Positions 36,775-49,509 of a DNA stretch of 64,000 nt are shown piece by piece. The stretch covers positions 29,173 through 93,172 of the forward strand of contig RQOL01000415.1 in NCBI GenBank assembly GCA_013076295.1. Reading direction: 5' to 3'. Below the pieces are notes generated by a model, which was not told where the DNA came from, ran no database searches, and was given only the letters and a program-made list of their open reading frames with translations. The position numbers were made by a program, and so were the translations under genes. How positions within the stretch are numbered: the first letter of the stretch is position 1; each line of letters begins with the position of its first letter. This DNA is from Sanderia malayensis (Eukaryota; Cnidaria; Scyphozoa; Semaeostomeae; Pelagiidae).

Positions 36775-39700
36775 ATGCGCTGCACTCACTTATGCTCATG
36801 CCCCTTTCAACCCCAGGTACAATGAGTTACATCGCTGTGCTCGCCTGTCTATCCCTTATCAAGAAACATTGACTGATAGGGCGCACTTCGTGCACTGCCC
36901 TCGCTTACGCTCATGCCCCTTTCAATCCCATGTACAATGGGTGAGCTCGCCGCTTTTGCCTGTCTATCAATTATCAGCAAACATTGACTGATAGGGGGCC
37001 CTTTGTGCGCTGCACTCGCTTACCCTCATGCCCCTTCCAACCCCACGTACAATTGGTTAGATTGCTGCGCTCGCCTGTCTATCTATTATCAAGAAACATT
37101 GACAGATAGGTTCACCTCGTGCACTTCGTTCGATTACGCTCATGCCCCTTTCAACCCCATGTACAATGGCTTAGCTCACTGCGCTCGCTTGTCTATCTAT
37201 TATAAAAAAAATTGACTGATAGGGCGCACTTTGTGCGCTGCACTCACTTACGCTCATGCCCCTTTCAACCCCACGTACAATGGGATAGCTAGGGTACTGG
37301 TAGGGCGCACTTCATGCGCTCCACTCGCCTACGCTCATGCCCCTTTCAACCCCATGTACAATGGGATAGCTTGTTGCGCTCCCTGTCTAATTATTATCAA
37401 GAAAAATTGACTGGTAGGGCGCACTTCATGCGCCACAGTCGCTTACGCTCATGCCCCTTTCAACCCCACGTACAAGGGGTTAGATCGCTGCACTCGCCTG
37501 TCTATCTATTATCAAGAAACATTGACTGGCAGGGCGCACTTCATGCGCTGCACTCGCTTACGCTCATGCCCCTTGCAACACCACGTACAATGGGTTAGAT
37601 CGCTGCGCTCGCTTATCTATCTATTATCAGGAAGCATAGACTGATAGGGAGCACTTCGCGCGCTGCATTCGCTTGTGCTCATGCCCCTTTTATCCCCATG
37701 TACAATGGGTTAGCTCACTGCGCTCGCTTGTCTATCTATTATCAGGAAGCATAGACTGATAGGGAGCACTTCGCGCGCTGCATTCGCTTGTGCTAATGCC
37801 CCTTTTATCCCCATGTACAATGGGTTAGCTCACTGCGCTCGCTTGTCTATCTATTATCAAGAAACATTGACTGATAGGGCACACTTCCTGTGCTGCACTC
37901 GCTTATGCTCATGCCCCTTTCAACCCCACATACAATGGGTGAGCCCGCTGCGCTCGCCTGTCTATCTATTATCAAGAAACATTGACTGATAGGGCGCCCT
38001 TCATGCGCTGCACTCGCTTACGCTCATGGGCCTTTCAACCACACGTACAATGGGTGAACTGGCTGCGCTCGCCTTTCTATCTATTATCAGGAAACATTGA
38101 CTGATAGGGGGCCCTTCATGTGCTGCACTCGCTTACGCTCATGCCCCTTTCACCCCCATGTACAATGGGTTAGCTCACTGCGCTCACTTATCTATCTATC
38201 ATAAAAAAAATTGACTGATAGGGCGCACTTTGTGCGCTGCACTCGCTTATGCTCATGCCCTTTTTAACCCCATGTACAATGGTTTAGATCACTGTGCCCG
38301 CCTGTCTACCTATTATCAAGAAACATTGACTGATAGGGCGCCCTTTGTGCGCTGCACACGCTTATGCTGATGCCCCTTTCAACCCCACGTACAATGGGTT
38401 AGATCGCTGCGCTCGCCTGTCTATCTATTATAAAAAAAATTGACTGATAGGGCGCACTTTGTGCGCTCCACTCGCTTACGCTCATGCCCCTTTCAACCCC
38501 ATGTACAATGGGATAGCTTGCTGCCCTCGCCTGTCTATCTATTATCAGGAAACATTGACTGATAGGGAGCACTTCGCACGCTGCATTCGCTTGTGCTCAT
38601 GCCCCTTTTATCCCCACGTACAATGCATGAGCTCGCTGCGCTCGCCTGTCTATCTACTATCAGGAAACATTGACTGATAGGGGCCCTTTGTGCGCTGCAC
38701 TCGCTTATGCTCATGCGCCTTTCAACCCCAGGTACAATGAGTTACATCGCTGTGCTCGCCTGTCTATCCCTTATCAAGAAACATTGACTGATAGGGCGCA
38801 CTTCGTGCACTGCCCTCGCTTACGCTCATGCCCCTTTCAATCCCATGTACAATGGGTGAGCTCGCCACTTTTGCCTGTCTATCAATTATCAGCAAACATT
38901 GACCGATAGGGGGCCCTTTGTGCGCTGCACTCGCTTACCCTCATGCCCCTTCCAACCCCACGTACAATTGGTTAGATTGCTGCGCTCGCCTGTCTATCTA
39001 TTATCAAGAAACATTGACAGATAGGTTCACCTCGTGCACTTCTTCGATTACGCTCATGCCCCTTTCAACCCTATGTACAATGGGTTAGCTCACTGCGCTC
39101 GCTTGTCTATCTATTATAAAAAAAATTGACTGATAGGGCGCACTTTGTGCGCTGCACTCACTTACGCTCATGCCCTTTCAACCCCACGTACAATGAGTTA
39201 GATCGCTGCGCTCACCTGTCTATCCATTATCAACAAATATTGACTGATAGGGCGCCCTTCATGCGCTGCACTCGCATACGCTCATGCCCCTTTCAACCCC
39301 ATGTACAATGGGATAGCTAGGGTACTGGTAGGGCGCACTTCATGCGCTCCACTCGCTTACGCTCATGCCCCTTTCAACCCCATGTACAATGGGATAGCTT
39401 GTTGCGCTCCCTGTCTAATTATTATCAAGAAAATTGACTGGTAGGGCGCACTTCATGCGCCACACTCGCTTACGCTCATGCCCCTTTCAACCCACGTACA
39501 AGGGGTTAGATCGCTGCACTCGCCTGTCTATCTATTATCAAGAAACATTGACTGGCAGGGCGCACTTCATGCGCTGCACTCGCTTACGCTCATGCCCCTT
39601 GCAACACCACGTACAATGGGTTAGATCGCTGCGCTCGCTCATCTATCTATTATCAGGAAACATAGACTGATAGGGAGCACTTCGCGCGCTGCATTCGCTT

Positions 39701-41990
39701 GTGCTCATGCCCCTTTTATCCCCATGTATAATGGGTTAGCTCACTGCGCTCGCTTGTCTATCTATTATCAAGAAACATTGACTGATAGGGCGCACTTCCT
39801 GTGCTGCACTCGTTTATGCTCATGCCCCTTTCAACCCCACATACAATGGGTGAGCCCGCTGCGCTCGCCTGTCTATCTATTATCAAGAAACATTGACTGA
39901 TAGGGCGCCCTTCATGCGCAGCACTCGCATACGCTCATGCCCCTTTCAACCCCATGTACAATGGGATAGCTAGGGTACTGGTAGGGCGCACTTCGTGCAC
40001 TGCCCTCGCTTACGCTCATGCCCCTTTCAATCCCATGTACAATGGGTGAGCTCGCCGCTTTTGCCTGTCTATCAATTATCAGCAAACATTGACTGATAGG
40101 GGGCCCTCTGTGCGCTGCACTCGCTTACCCTCATGCCCCTTCCAACCCCACGTACAATTGGTTAGATTGCTGCGCTCGCCTGTCTATCTATTATCAAGAA
40201 ACATTGACAGATAGGTTCACCTCGTGCACTTCGTTCGATTACGCTCATGCCCCTTTCAACCCCATGTAAAATGGGTTAGCTCACTGCGCTCGCTTGTCTA
40301 TCTATTATAAAAAAAATTGACTGATAGGGCGCACTTTGTGCGCTGCACTCACTTACGCTCATGCCCCTTTCAACCCCACGTACAATGAGTTAGATCGCTG
40401 CGCTCACCTGTCTATCCATTATCAACAAATTTGACTGATCGGGCGCCCTTCATGCGCTGCACTCGCATACGCTCATGCCCCTTTCAACCCATGTACAATG
40501 GGATAGCTAGGGTACTGGTAGGGCGCACTTCATGCGCTCCACTCGCTTACGCTCATGCCCCTTTCAACCCCATGTACAATGGGATAGCTTGTTGCGCTCC
40601 CTGTCTAATTATTATCAAGAAAAATTGACTGGTAGGGCGCACTTCATGCGCCACACTCGCTTACGCTCATGCCCCTTTCAACCCCACGTACAAGGGGTTA
40701 GATCGCTGCACTCGCCTGTCTATCTATTATCAAGAAACATTGACTGGCAGGGCGCACTTCATGCGCTGCACTCGCTTACGCTCATGCCCTTGCAACACCA
40801 CGTACAATGGGTTAGATCGCTGCGCTCGCTTATCTATCTATTATCAGGAAACATAGACTGATAGGGAGCACTTCGCGCGCTGCATTCGCTTGTGCTCATG
40901 CCCCTTTTATCCCCATGTACAATGGGTTAGCTCACTGCGCTCGCTTGTCTATCTATTATCAGGAAACATAGACTGATAGGGAGCACTTCGCGCGCTGCAT
41001 TCGCTTGTGCTCATGCCCCTTTTATCCCATGTACAATGGGTTAGCTCACTGCGCTCGCTTGTCTATCTATTATCAAGAAACATTGACTGATAGGGCACAC
41101 TTCCTGTGCTGCACTCGCTTATGCTCATGCCCCTTTCAACCCCACATACAATGGGTGAGCCCGCTGCGCTCGCCTGTCTATCTATTATCAAGAAACATTG
41201 ACTGATAGGGCGCCCTTCATGCGCTGCACTCGCTTACGCTCATGGGCCTTTCAACCACACGTACAATGGGTGAGCTGGCTGCGCTCGCCTTTCTATCTAT
41301 TATCAGGAAACATTGACTGATAGGGGACCCTTCATGTGCTGCACTCGCTTACGCTCATGCCCCTTGCAACACCACGTACAATGGGTTAGATCGCTGCGCT
41401 CGCTTATCTATCTATTATCAGGAAACATAGACTGATAGGGAGCACTTCGCGCGCTGCATTCGCTTGTGCTCATGCCCCTTTTATCCCCAGGTACAATGAG
41501 TTACATCGCTGTGCTCGCCTGTCTATCCCTTATCAAGAAACATTGACTGATAGGGCGCACTTTGTGCACTGCCCTCGCTTACGCTCATGCCCCTTTCAAT
41601 CCCATGTATAAAGGGGGGGGCTCGCCGCTTTTGCCTGTCTATCAATTATCAGCAAACATTGACTGATAGGGGGCCCTTTGTGCCTGCACTCGCTTACCCT
41701 CATGCCCCTTCCAACCCCACGTACAATTGGTTAGATTGCTGCGCTCGCCTGTCTATCTATTATCAAGAAACATTGACAGATAGGTTCACCTCGTGCACTT
41801 CTTCGATTACGCTCATGCCCCTTTCAACCCCATGTACAATGGGTTAGCTCACTGCGCTCGCTTGTCTATCTATTATAAAAAAAATTGACTGATAGGGCGC
41901 ACTTTGTGCGCTGCACTCACTTACGCTCATGCCCCTTTCAACCCCACGTACAATGAGTTAGATCGCTGCGCTCACCTGTCTATCCATTAT
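36775..41990 (+). repeat. 5.4-kb segmental duplication, copy 2 (two monomers shorter)
   Basis: This is the counterpart of 29,950-35,367. An 81-bp truncated monomer present near 31,640-31,720 is missing at 38,466 (gtgcgct|ccactcg). A 115-bp agcacttcgcgcg monomer present near 32,930-33,100 is missing near 39,700. The block ends in the monomer with tatccattatcaacaaa, where copy 1 instead runs into attattaggaagc. Confidence 0.92.
41605..41620 (+). repeat. G8 homopolymer, paralogue of the 34,989 G-run
   Basis: This is the same atgtataaag context as 34,984 but with eight Gs (41,613-41,620) instead of ten. The mutation creating the run came before the 5.4-kb duplication. The length difference is either slippage or a consensus-calling error. 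Confidence 0.88.
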
Positions 41991-42189
41991 CAACAAAAAT
42001 TGACTGATAGGGCGCCCTTCATGCGCTGCACTCGCATACGCTCATGCCCCTTTCAACCCCATGTACAATGGGATAGCTAGGGTACTGGTAGGGCGCACTT
42101 CATGCGCTCCACTCGCTTACGCTCATGCCCCTTTCAACCCCATGTACAATGGGATAGCTTGTTGCGCTCCCTGTCTATCTATTATCAAG

Positions 42190-45100
42190 AAACATTGACT
42201 GGCAGGGTGCACTTCATGCGCTGCACTCGCTTACGCTCATGCCCCTTGCAACACCACGTACAATGGGTTAGATCGCTGCGCTCGCTTATCTATCTATTAT
42301 CAGGAAACATAGACTGATAGGGAGCACTTCGCGCGCTGCATTCGCTTGTGCTCATGCCCCTTTTATCCCCATGTACAATGGGTTAGCTCACTGCGCTCGC
42401 TTGTCTATCTATTATCAGGAAACATAGACTGATAGGGAGCACTTCGCACGCTGCATTCGCTTGTGCTCATGCCCCTTTCATCCCCATGTACAATGGGTTA
42501 GCTCACTGCGCTCGCTTGTCTATCTATTATAAAAAAAATTGACTCATAGGGCGCACTTTGTGCGCTGCACTCGCTTACACTCATGCCCCTTTCAACCCCA
42601 CGTACAATGAGTTAGATCGCTGCGCTCACCTGTCTATCCATTATCAAGAAATATTGACTGGTAGGGCGCACTTCTTGCGCTGCACTCGCTTACGCTCATG
42701 CCCCTTTCAACCCCACGTACAATGGGTGAGCTCGCTGCGCTCGCCTGTCTATCTATTATCAGGAAACATTGGCTGATAGGGTGCACTTCTTGCGCTGCAC
42801 TCCCTTACGCTCATGCCCCTTGCAACCCCACGTACAATGGGTTAGATCGCTGCGCTCACCTGTCTATCTTTTATCAAGAAACATTTACTGATACGGGCAC
42901 TTCGTGCACTTTATTTGCTTACGCTCATGCCCCTTTCATCCCCATGTACAATGAGTTAGATCGCTGTGCTCGCCTGTCTATCCATTATCAAGAAACGTTG
43001 ACTGGTAAGGCGCACTTCATGCGCTGCACTCGCTTACCCTCATGCACCTTTCAACCCCACGTACAATGGGTTAGATCGCTGCGCTCGCCTGTCTATCTAT
43101 TATCAAGAAACATTGACTGCTAGGGCGCCCTTTGTGCGCTGCACACGCTTACGCTCATGCCCCTTGCAACCCCACGTACAATGGGTTAGATCGCTGCGCT
43201 CGACTGTCTATCTTTTATCAAGAAACATTGACTGATAGGGACACTTCGTACCCTTCATTCGCTTACGCTCATGCCCCTTTCATCCCCATGTACAATGGGA
43301 TAGCTTGCTGCCCTCGCCAGTCTATCTATTATCAGGAAACATTGACTGATAGGGAGCAATTCGCACGCTGCATTCGCTTGTGCTCATGCCCCTTTTATCC
43401 CATGTATAATGGGTTAGCTCACTGCGCTCGCTTGTCTATCTATTATCAAGAAACATTGACTGATAGGGCGCACTTTGTGCGCTGCACTCGCTTACGCTCA
43501 TGCCCTTTTTGACCCCATGTACAATGGGTTAGATCACTGTGCCCGCCTGTCTACCTATTATCAAGAAACATTGACTGATAGGACGCACTTCGTGGGCTGC
43601 ATTCGCTTACGTTCATGCCCCTTTCAACCCCATGTGCAATGGGTTAGATCGCTGCACTCTCCTGTCTATCAATTATGAAGAAACATTGACTGATAGGGCG
43701 CCCTTTGTGCACTGCACTCGCTTAAGCTCATGCCCCTATTCAACCCCATGTACAATGGGATAGCTCGTTGTGCTCGCCTGTCTATCTATTATCAAGAAAC
43801 GCTGACTGGTAGGGCGCACTTCATGCGCTCCACTCGCTTACGCTCATGCCCCTTTCAACCCCACGTACAATGGATGAGCTCGCTGCGCTCGCCTGTCTAT
43901 CAATTATCAGGAAACATTGACTGATAGGGGCCCTTTGTGCGCTGCACTCTCTTATGCTCATGCCCCTTTCAACCCCAATTACAATGAGTTAGATCGCTGT
44001 GCTCGCCTGTCTATCCATTATCAAGAAACGTTGACTGGCAGGGCGCACTTCATGCGCTGCACTCGCTTACGCTCATGCCCCTTTCAACCCCACGTACAAT
44101 GGGTTAGATCACTGTGCCCGCCTGTCTACCTATTATCAAGAAACATTGACTGATAGGACGCATTTCGTGGGCTGCATTCGCTTACGTTCATGCCCCTTTC
44201 AACCCCACGTACAATGGATGAGCTCGCCGCTTTTGCCTGTCAATCAATTATCAGGAAACATTGACTGATAGGGGCCCTTTTTGCCCTGCACTCGCTTATT
44301 CTCATGCCCCTTTCAACCCCAGGTACAATGAGTTAGATCGCTGTGCTCCCCTGTCTATCCATTATCAAGAAACATTGACTGATAGGGCGCACTTCGTGCA
44401 CTGCCCTCGCTGACGCTCATGCCCCTTTCAATCCCATGCACAATGGGTGAGCTCGCCGCTTTTGCCTGTCTATCAATTATCAGGAAACATTGACTGATAG
44501 GGGCCTTTGTGCCCTGCACTCGCTTATTCTCATGCCCCTTTCAACCCCAGGTACAATGAGTTAGATCGCTGTGCTCGCCTGTCTATCCATTATCAAGAAA
44601 CATTGACTGATAGGGCGCACTTCGTGCACTGCCCTCGCTTACGCTCATGCCCCTTTCAATCCCATGCACAATGGGTGAGCTCGCCGCTTTTGCCTGTCTA
44701 TCAATTATCAGCAAACATTGACTGATAGGGCGCCTTTTGTGCGCTGCACTCGCTTACCCTCATGCCCCTTTCAACCCCACGTACAATGGGTGAGCTCGCT
44801 GCGCTCGCCTGTCTATCTATTATCAGGAAACATTGGCTGATAGGGTGCACTTCATGCGCTGCACTCGCTTACGCTCATGCCCCTTTCAACCCCACGTACA
44901 ATGGGCTAGATCGCTGCGCTCGCCTGTCTATCTTTTATCAAGAAACATTGACTGATACGGGCACTTCGTGCACTTTATTTGCTTACGCTCATGCCCCTTT
45001 CATCCCCATTTACACTGGGTTAGCTCACTGCGCTCGCTTGTCTATCTATTATAAAAAAAATCGACTGATAGGGCGCACTTTGTACGCTGCACTCGCTTAC

Positions 45101-45540
45101 GCTCATGCCCTTTTTAACCCCACGTACAATGGGTTAGATCAGTGTGCCCGCCTGTCTACCTATTATCAAGAAACATTGACTGATAGGACGCACTTCGTGG
45201 GCTGCATTCGCTTACGTTCATGCCCTTTCAACCCCATGTGCAATGGGTTAGATCGCTGCACTCTCCTGTCTATCAATTATCAAGAAACATTGACTGATAG
45301 GGTGCCCTTCGTGCGCTGCTCTCGCTTAAGCTCATGCCCCTATTCAACCCCATGTACAATGGGATAGCTCGTTGTGCTCGCCTGTCTATCTATTATCAAG
45401 AAACGCTGATTGGTAGGCGCACTTCATGCACTCCACTCGCTTACGCTCATGCCCTTTTCAACCCCACGTACAATGGATGAGCTCGCTGCGCTCGCCTGTC
45501 TATCTATTATCAGGAAACATTGACTGATAGGGCCCTTTGT
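42190..45540 (+). repeat. 3.35-kb tandem duplication, copy 1
   Basis: About 29 monomers are duplicated at 45,628-48,962. The offset starts at 3,438 (cagggtgcac 42,203 and 45,641) and falls to 3,421 (gggtgcccttcg, 45,303 and 48,724), so copy 2 is a net 17 bases shorter. The block holds the gccgctttt type three times near its end and an A8 monomer with the rare aaaatcgactgatag. It contains the longest open stretch in the window (44,762-45,367, 201 codons), which is not a gene. Confidence 0.92.
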
Positions 45541-45627
45541 GCGCTGCACTCTCTTATGCTCATGCCCCTTTCAACCCCACGTACAAGGGGTTAGATCGCT
45601 GCACTCGCCTGTCTATCTATTATCAAG

Positions 45628-48600
45628 AAACATTGACTGGCAGGGTGCACTTCATGCGCTGCACTCGCTTACGCTCATGCCCCTTGCAACACCACGTACA
45701 ATGGGTTAGATCGCTGCGCTCGCTTATCTATCTATTATCAGGAAACATAGACTGATAGGGAGCACTTCGCGCGCTGCATTCGCTTGTGCTCATGCCCTTT
45801 TATCCCCATGTACAATGGGTTAGCTCACTGCGCTCGCTTGTCTATCTATTATCAGGAAACATAGACTGATAGGGAGCACTTCGCGCGCTGCATTCGCTTG
45901 TGCTCATGCCCCTTTCATCCCCATGTACAATGGGTTAGCTCATTGCGCTCGCTTGTCTATCTATTATAAAAAAATTGACTCATAGGGCGCACTTTGTGCG
46001 CTGCACTCGCTTACGCTCATGCCCTTTCAACCCCACGTACATGAGTTAGATCGCTGCGCTCACCTGTCTATCCATTATCAAGAAATATTGACTGGTAGGG
46101 CGCACTTCTTGCGCTGCACTCGCTTACGCTCATGCCCCTTTCAACCACACGTACAATGGGTGAGCTCGCTGCGCTCGCCTGTCTATCTATTATCAGGAAA
46201 CATTGGCTGATAGGGTGCACTTCTTGCGCTGCACTCCCTTACGCTCATGCCCTTGCAACCCACGTACAATGGGTTAGATCGCTGCGCTCACCTGTCTATC
46301 TTTTATCAAGAAACATTTACTGATACGGGCACTTCGTGCACTTTATTTGCTTACGCTCATGCCCCTTTCATCCCATGTACAATGAGTTAGATCGCTGTGC
46401 TCGCTGTCTATCATTATCAAGAAACGTTGACTGGTAAGGCGCACTTCATGCGCTGCACTCGCTTACCCTCATGCACCTTTCAACCCCACGTACAATGGGT
46501 TAGATCGCTGCGCTCGCCTGTCTATCTATTATCAAGAAACATTGACTGCTAGGGCGCCCTTTGTGCGCTGCACACGCTTACGCTCATGCCCCTTGCAACC
46601 CCACGTACAATGGGTTAGATCGCTGCGCTCGACTGTCTATCTTTATCAAGAAACATTGACTGATAGGGACACTTCGTACGCTTCATTCGCTTACGCTCAT
46701 GCCCCTTTCATCCCCATGTACAATGGGATAGCTTGCTGCCCTCGCCAGTCTATCTATTATCAGGAAACATTGACTGATAGGGAGCAATTCGCACGCTGCA
46801 TTCGCTTGTGCTCATGCCCCTTTTATCCCATGTATAATGGGTTAGCTCACTGCGCTCGCTTGTCTATCTATTATCAAGAAACATTGACTGATAGGGCGCA
46901 CTTAGTGCGCTGCACTCGCTTACGCTCATGCCCTTTTTAACCCCATGTACAATGGGTTAGATCACTGTGCCCGCCTGTCTACCTATTATCAAGAAACATT
47001 GACTGATAGGACGCACTTCGTGGGCTGCATTCGCTTACGTTCATGCCCTTTCAACCCATGTGCAATGGGTTAGATCGCTGCACTCTCCTGTCTATCAATT
47101 ATGAAGAAACATTGACTGATAGGGCGCCCTTTGTGCACTGCACTCGCTTAAGCTCATGCCCCTATTCAACCCCATGTACAATGGGATAGCTCGTTGTGCT
47201 CGCTGTCTATCTATTATCAAGAAACGCTGACTGGTAGGGCGCACTTCATGCGCTCCACTCGCTTACGCTCATGCCCCTTTCAACCCCACGTACAATGGAT
47301 GAGCTCGCTGCGCTCGCCTGTCTATCAATTATCAGGAAACATTGACTGATAGGGGCCCTTTGTGCGCTGCACTCTCTTATGCTCATGCCCCTTTCAACCC
47401 CAATTACAATGAGTTAGATCGCTGTGCTCGCCTGTCTATCCATTATCAAGAAACGTTGACTGGCAGGGCGCACTTCATGCGCTGCACTCGCTTACGCTCA
47501 TGCCCTTTCACCCCACGTACAATGGGTTAGATCACTGTGCCCGCCTGTCTACATATTATCAAGAAACATTGACTGATAGGACGCATTTCGTGGGCTGCAT
47601 TCGCTTACGTTCATGCCCCTTTCAACCCCACGTACAATGGATGAGCTCGCCGCTTTTGCCTGTCAATCAATTATCAGGAAACATTGACTGATAGGGGCCA
47701 TTTGTGCCCTGCACTCGCTTATTCTCATGCCCCTTTCAACCCCAGGTACAATGAGTTAGATCGCTGTGCTCGCCTGTCTATCCATTATCAAGAAACATTG
47801 ACTGATAGGGCGCACTTCGTGCACTGCCCTCGCTGACGCTCATGCCCCTTTCAATCCCATGCACAATGGGTGAGCTCGCCGCTTTTGCCTGTCTATCAAT
47901 TATCAGGAAACATTGACTGATAGGGGCCCTTTGTGCCTGCACTCGCTTATTCTCATGCCCTTTCAACCCCAGGTACAATGAGTTAGATCGCTGTGCTCGC
48001 CTGTCTATCCATTATCAAGAAACATTGACTGATAGGGCGCACTTCGTGCACTGCCCTCGCTTACGCTCATGCCCTTTCAATCCCATGCACAATGGGTGAG
48101 CTCGCCGCTTTTGCCTGTCTATCAATTATCAGCAAACATTGACTGATAGGGGGCCTTTTGTGCGCTGCACTCGCTTACCCTCATGCCCTTTCAACCCCAC
48201 GTACAATGGGTGAGCTCGCTGCGCTCGCCTGTCTATCTATTATCAGGAAACATTGGCTGATAGGGTGCACTTCATGCGCTGCACTCGCTTACGCTCATGC
48301 CCCTTTCAACCCCACGTACAATGGGTTAGATCGCTGCGCTCGCCTGTCTATCTTTTATCAAGAAACATTGACTGATACGGGCACTTCGTGCACTTTATTT
48401 GCTTACGCTCATGCCCCTTTCATCCCCATTTACACTGGGTTAGCTCACTGCGCTCGCTTGTCTATCTATTATAAAAAAAATCGACTGATAGGGCGCACTT
48501 TGTACGCTGCACTCGCTTACGCTCATGCCCTTTTTAACCCCACGTACAATGGGTTAGATCAGTGTGCCCGCCTGTCTACCTATTATCAAGAAACATTGAC

Positions 48601-48962
48601 TGATAGGACGCACTTCGTGGGCTGCATTCGCTTACGTTCATGCCCCTTTCAACCCCATGTGCAATGGGTTAGATCGCTGCACTCTCCTGTCTATCAATTA
48701 TCAAGAAACATTGACTGATAGGGTGCCCTTCGTGCGCTGCTCTCGCTTAAGCTCATGCCCCTATTCAACCCCATGTACAATGGGATAGCTCGTTGTGCTC
48801 GCCTGTCTATCTATTATCAAGAAACGCTGATTGGTAGGGCGCACTTCATGCACTCCACTCGCTTACGCTCATGCCCTTTTCAACCCCACGTACAATGGAT
48901 GAGCTCGCTGCGCTCGCCTGTCTATCTATTATCAGGAAACATTGACTGATAGGGGCCTTTGT
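45628..48962 (+). repeat. 3.35-kb tandem duplication, copy 2 (deletion-rich)
   Basis: This copy of 42,190-45,540 has many single-base losses, nearly all in short homopolymers: cttgcaacccacg near 46,255 for cttgcaaccccacg, catcccatg for catccccatg, ctcgctgtc for ctcgcctgtc, and ctatctttatc for ctatcttttatc. Otherwise monomer order is unchanged. Confidence 0.92.
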
Positions 48963-49509
48963 GCGCTGCACTCTCTTATGCTCATGCCCTTTCAACCCAA
49001 TTACAATGAGTTAGATCGCTGTGCTCGCCTGTCTATCCATTATGAAGAACGTTGACTGGCAGGGCGCACTTCATGCGCTGCACTCGCTTACGCTCATGCC
49101 CTTTCAACCCACGTACAATGGGTTAGATCGCTGCGCTCGCCTGTCTATCTATTATCAAGAAACATTGACTGCTAGGGCGCCCTTTGTGCGCTGCACACGC
49201 TTACGCTCATGCCCTTGCAACCCACGTACAATGGGTTAGATGCTGCGCTCGACTGTCTATCTTTTATCAAGAAACATTGACTGATAGGGACACTTCGTGC
49301 GCTTCATTCGCTTACGCTCATGCCCTTTCATCCCCATGTACAATGGGATAGCTTGTTGCCCTCGCCTGTCTATCTATTATCAGGAAACATTGACTGATAG
49401 GGAGCACTTCGCACGCTGCATTTGCTTGTGCTCATGCCCCTTTTATCCCCATGTATAATGGGTTAGCTCACTACGCTCGCTTGTCTATCTATTATCAAAA
49501 AACATTGAC
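48963..49509 (+). repeat. Mixed satellite block, related to 51.8-52.4 kb
   Basis: This block matches about 51,820-52,370 at an offset near 2,853 (ctgcacacgc at 49,191 and 52,044) and 55.9-56.5 kb. Shared types are ccaattacaatgag, tatgaagaa(a)cgttgactggcagg, gactgctagggcgcc, ctcgactgtc and agcacttcgcacgctgcattt. Many single-base losses are present relative to those copies. Confidence 0.85.

Noticed and set aside
44762..45367. Open stretch of 201 codons on the plus strand, the longest seen
   Set aside because: It is made of satellite monomers read in successive frames. Its length depends on chance absence of stops in a few monomer variants, its duplicate at 48,158-48,718 changes frame at the start by single-base losses, and it shows no domain, signal or start context.
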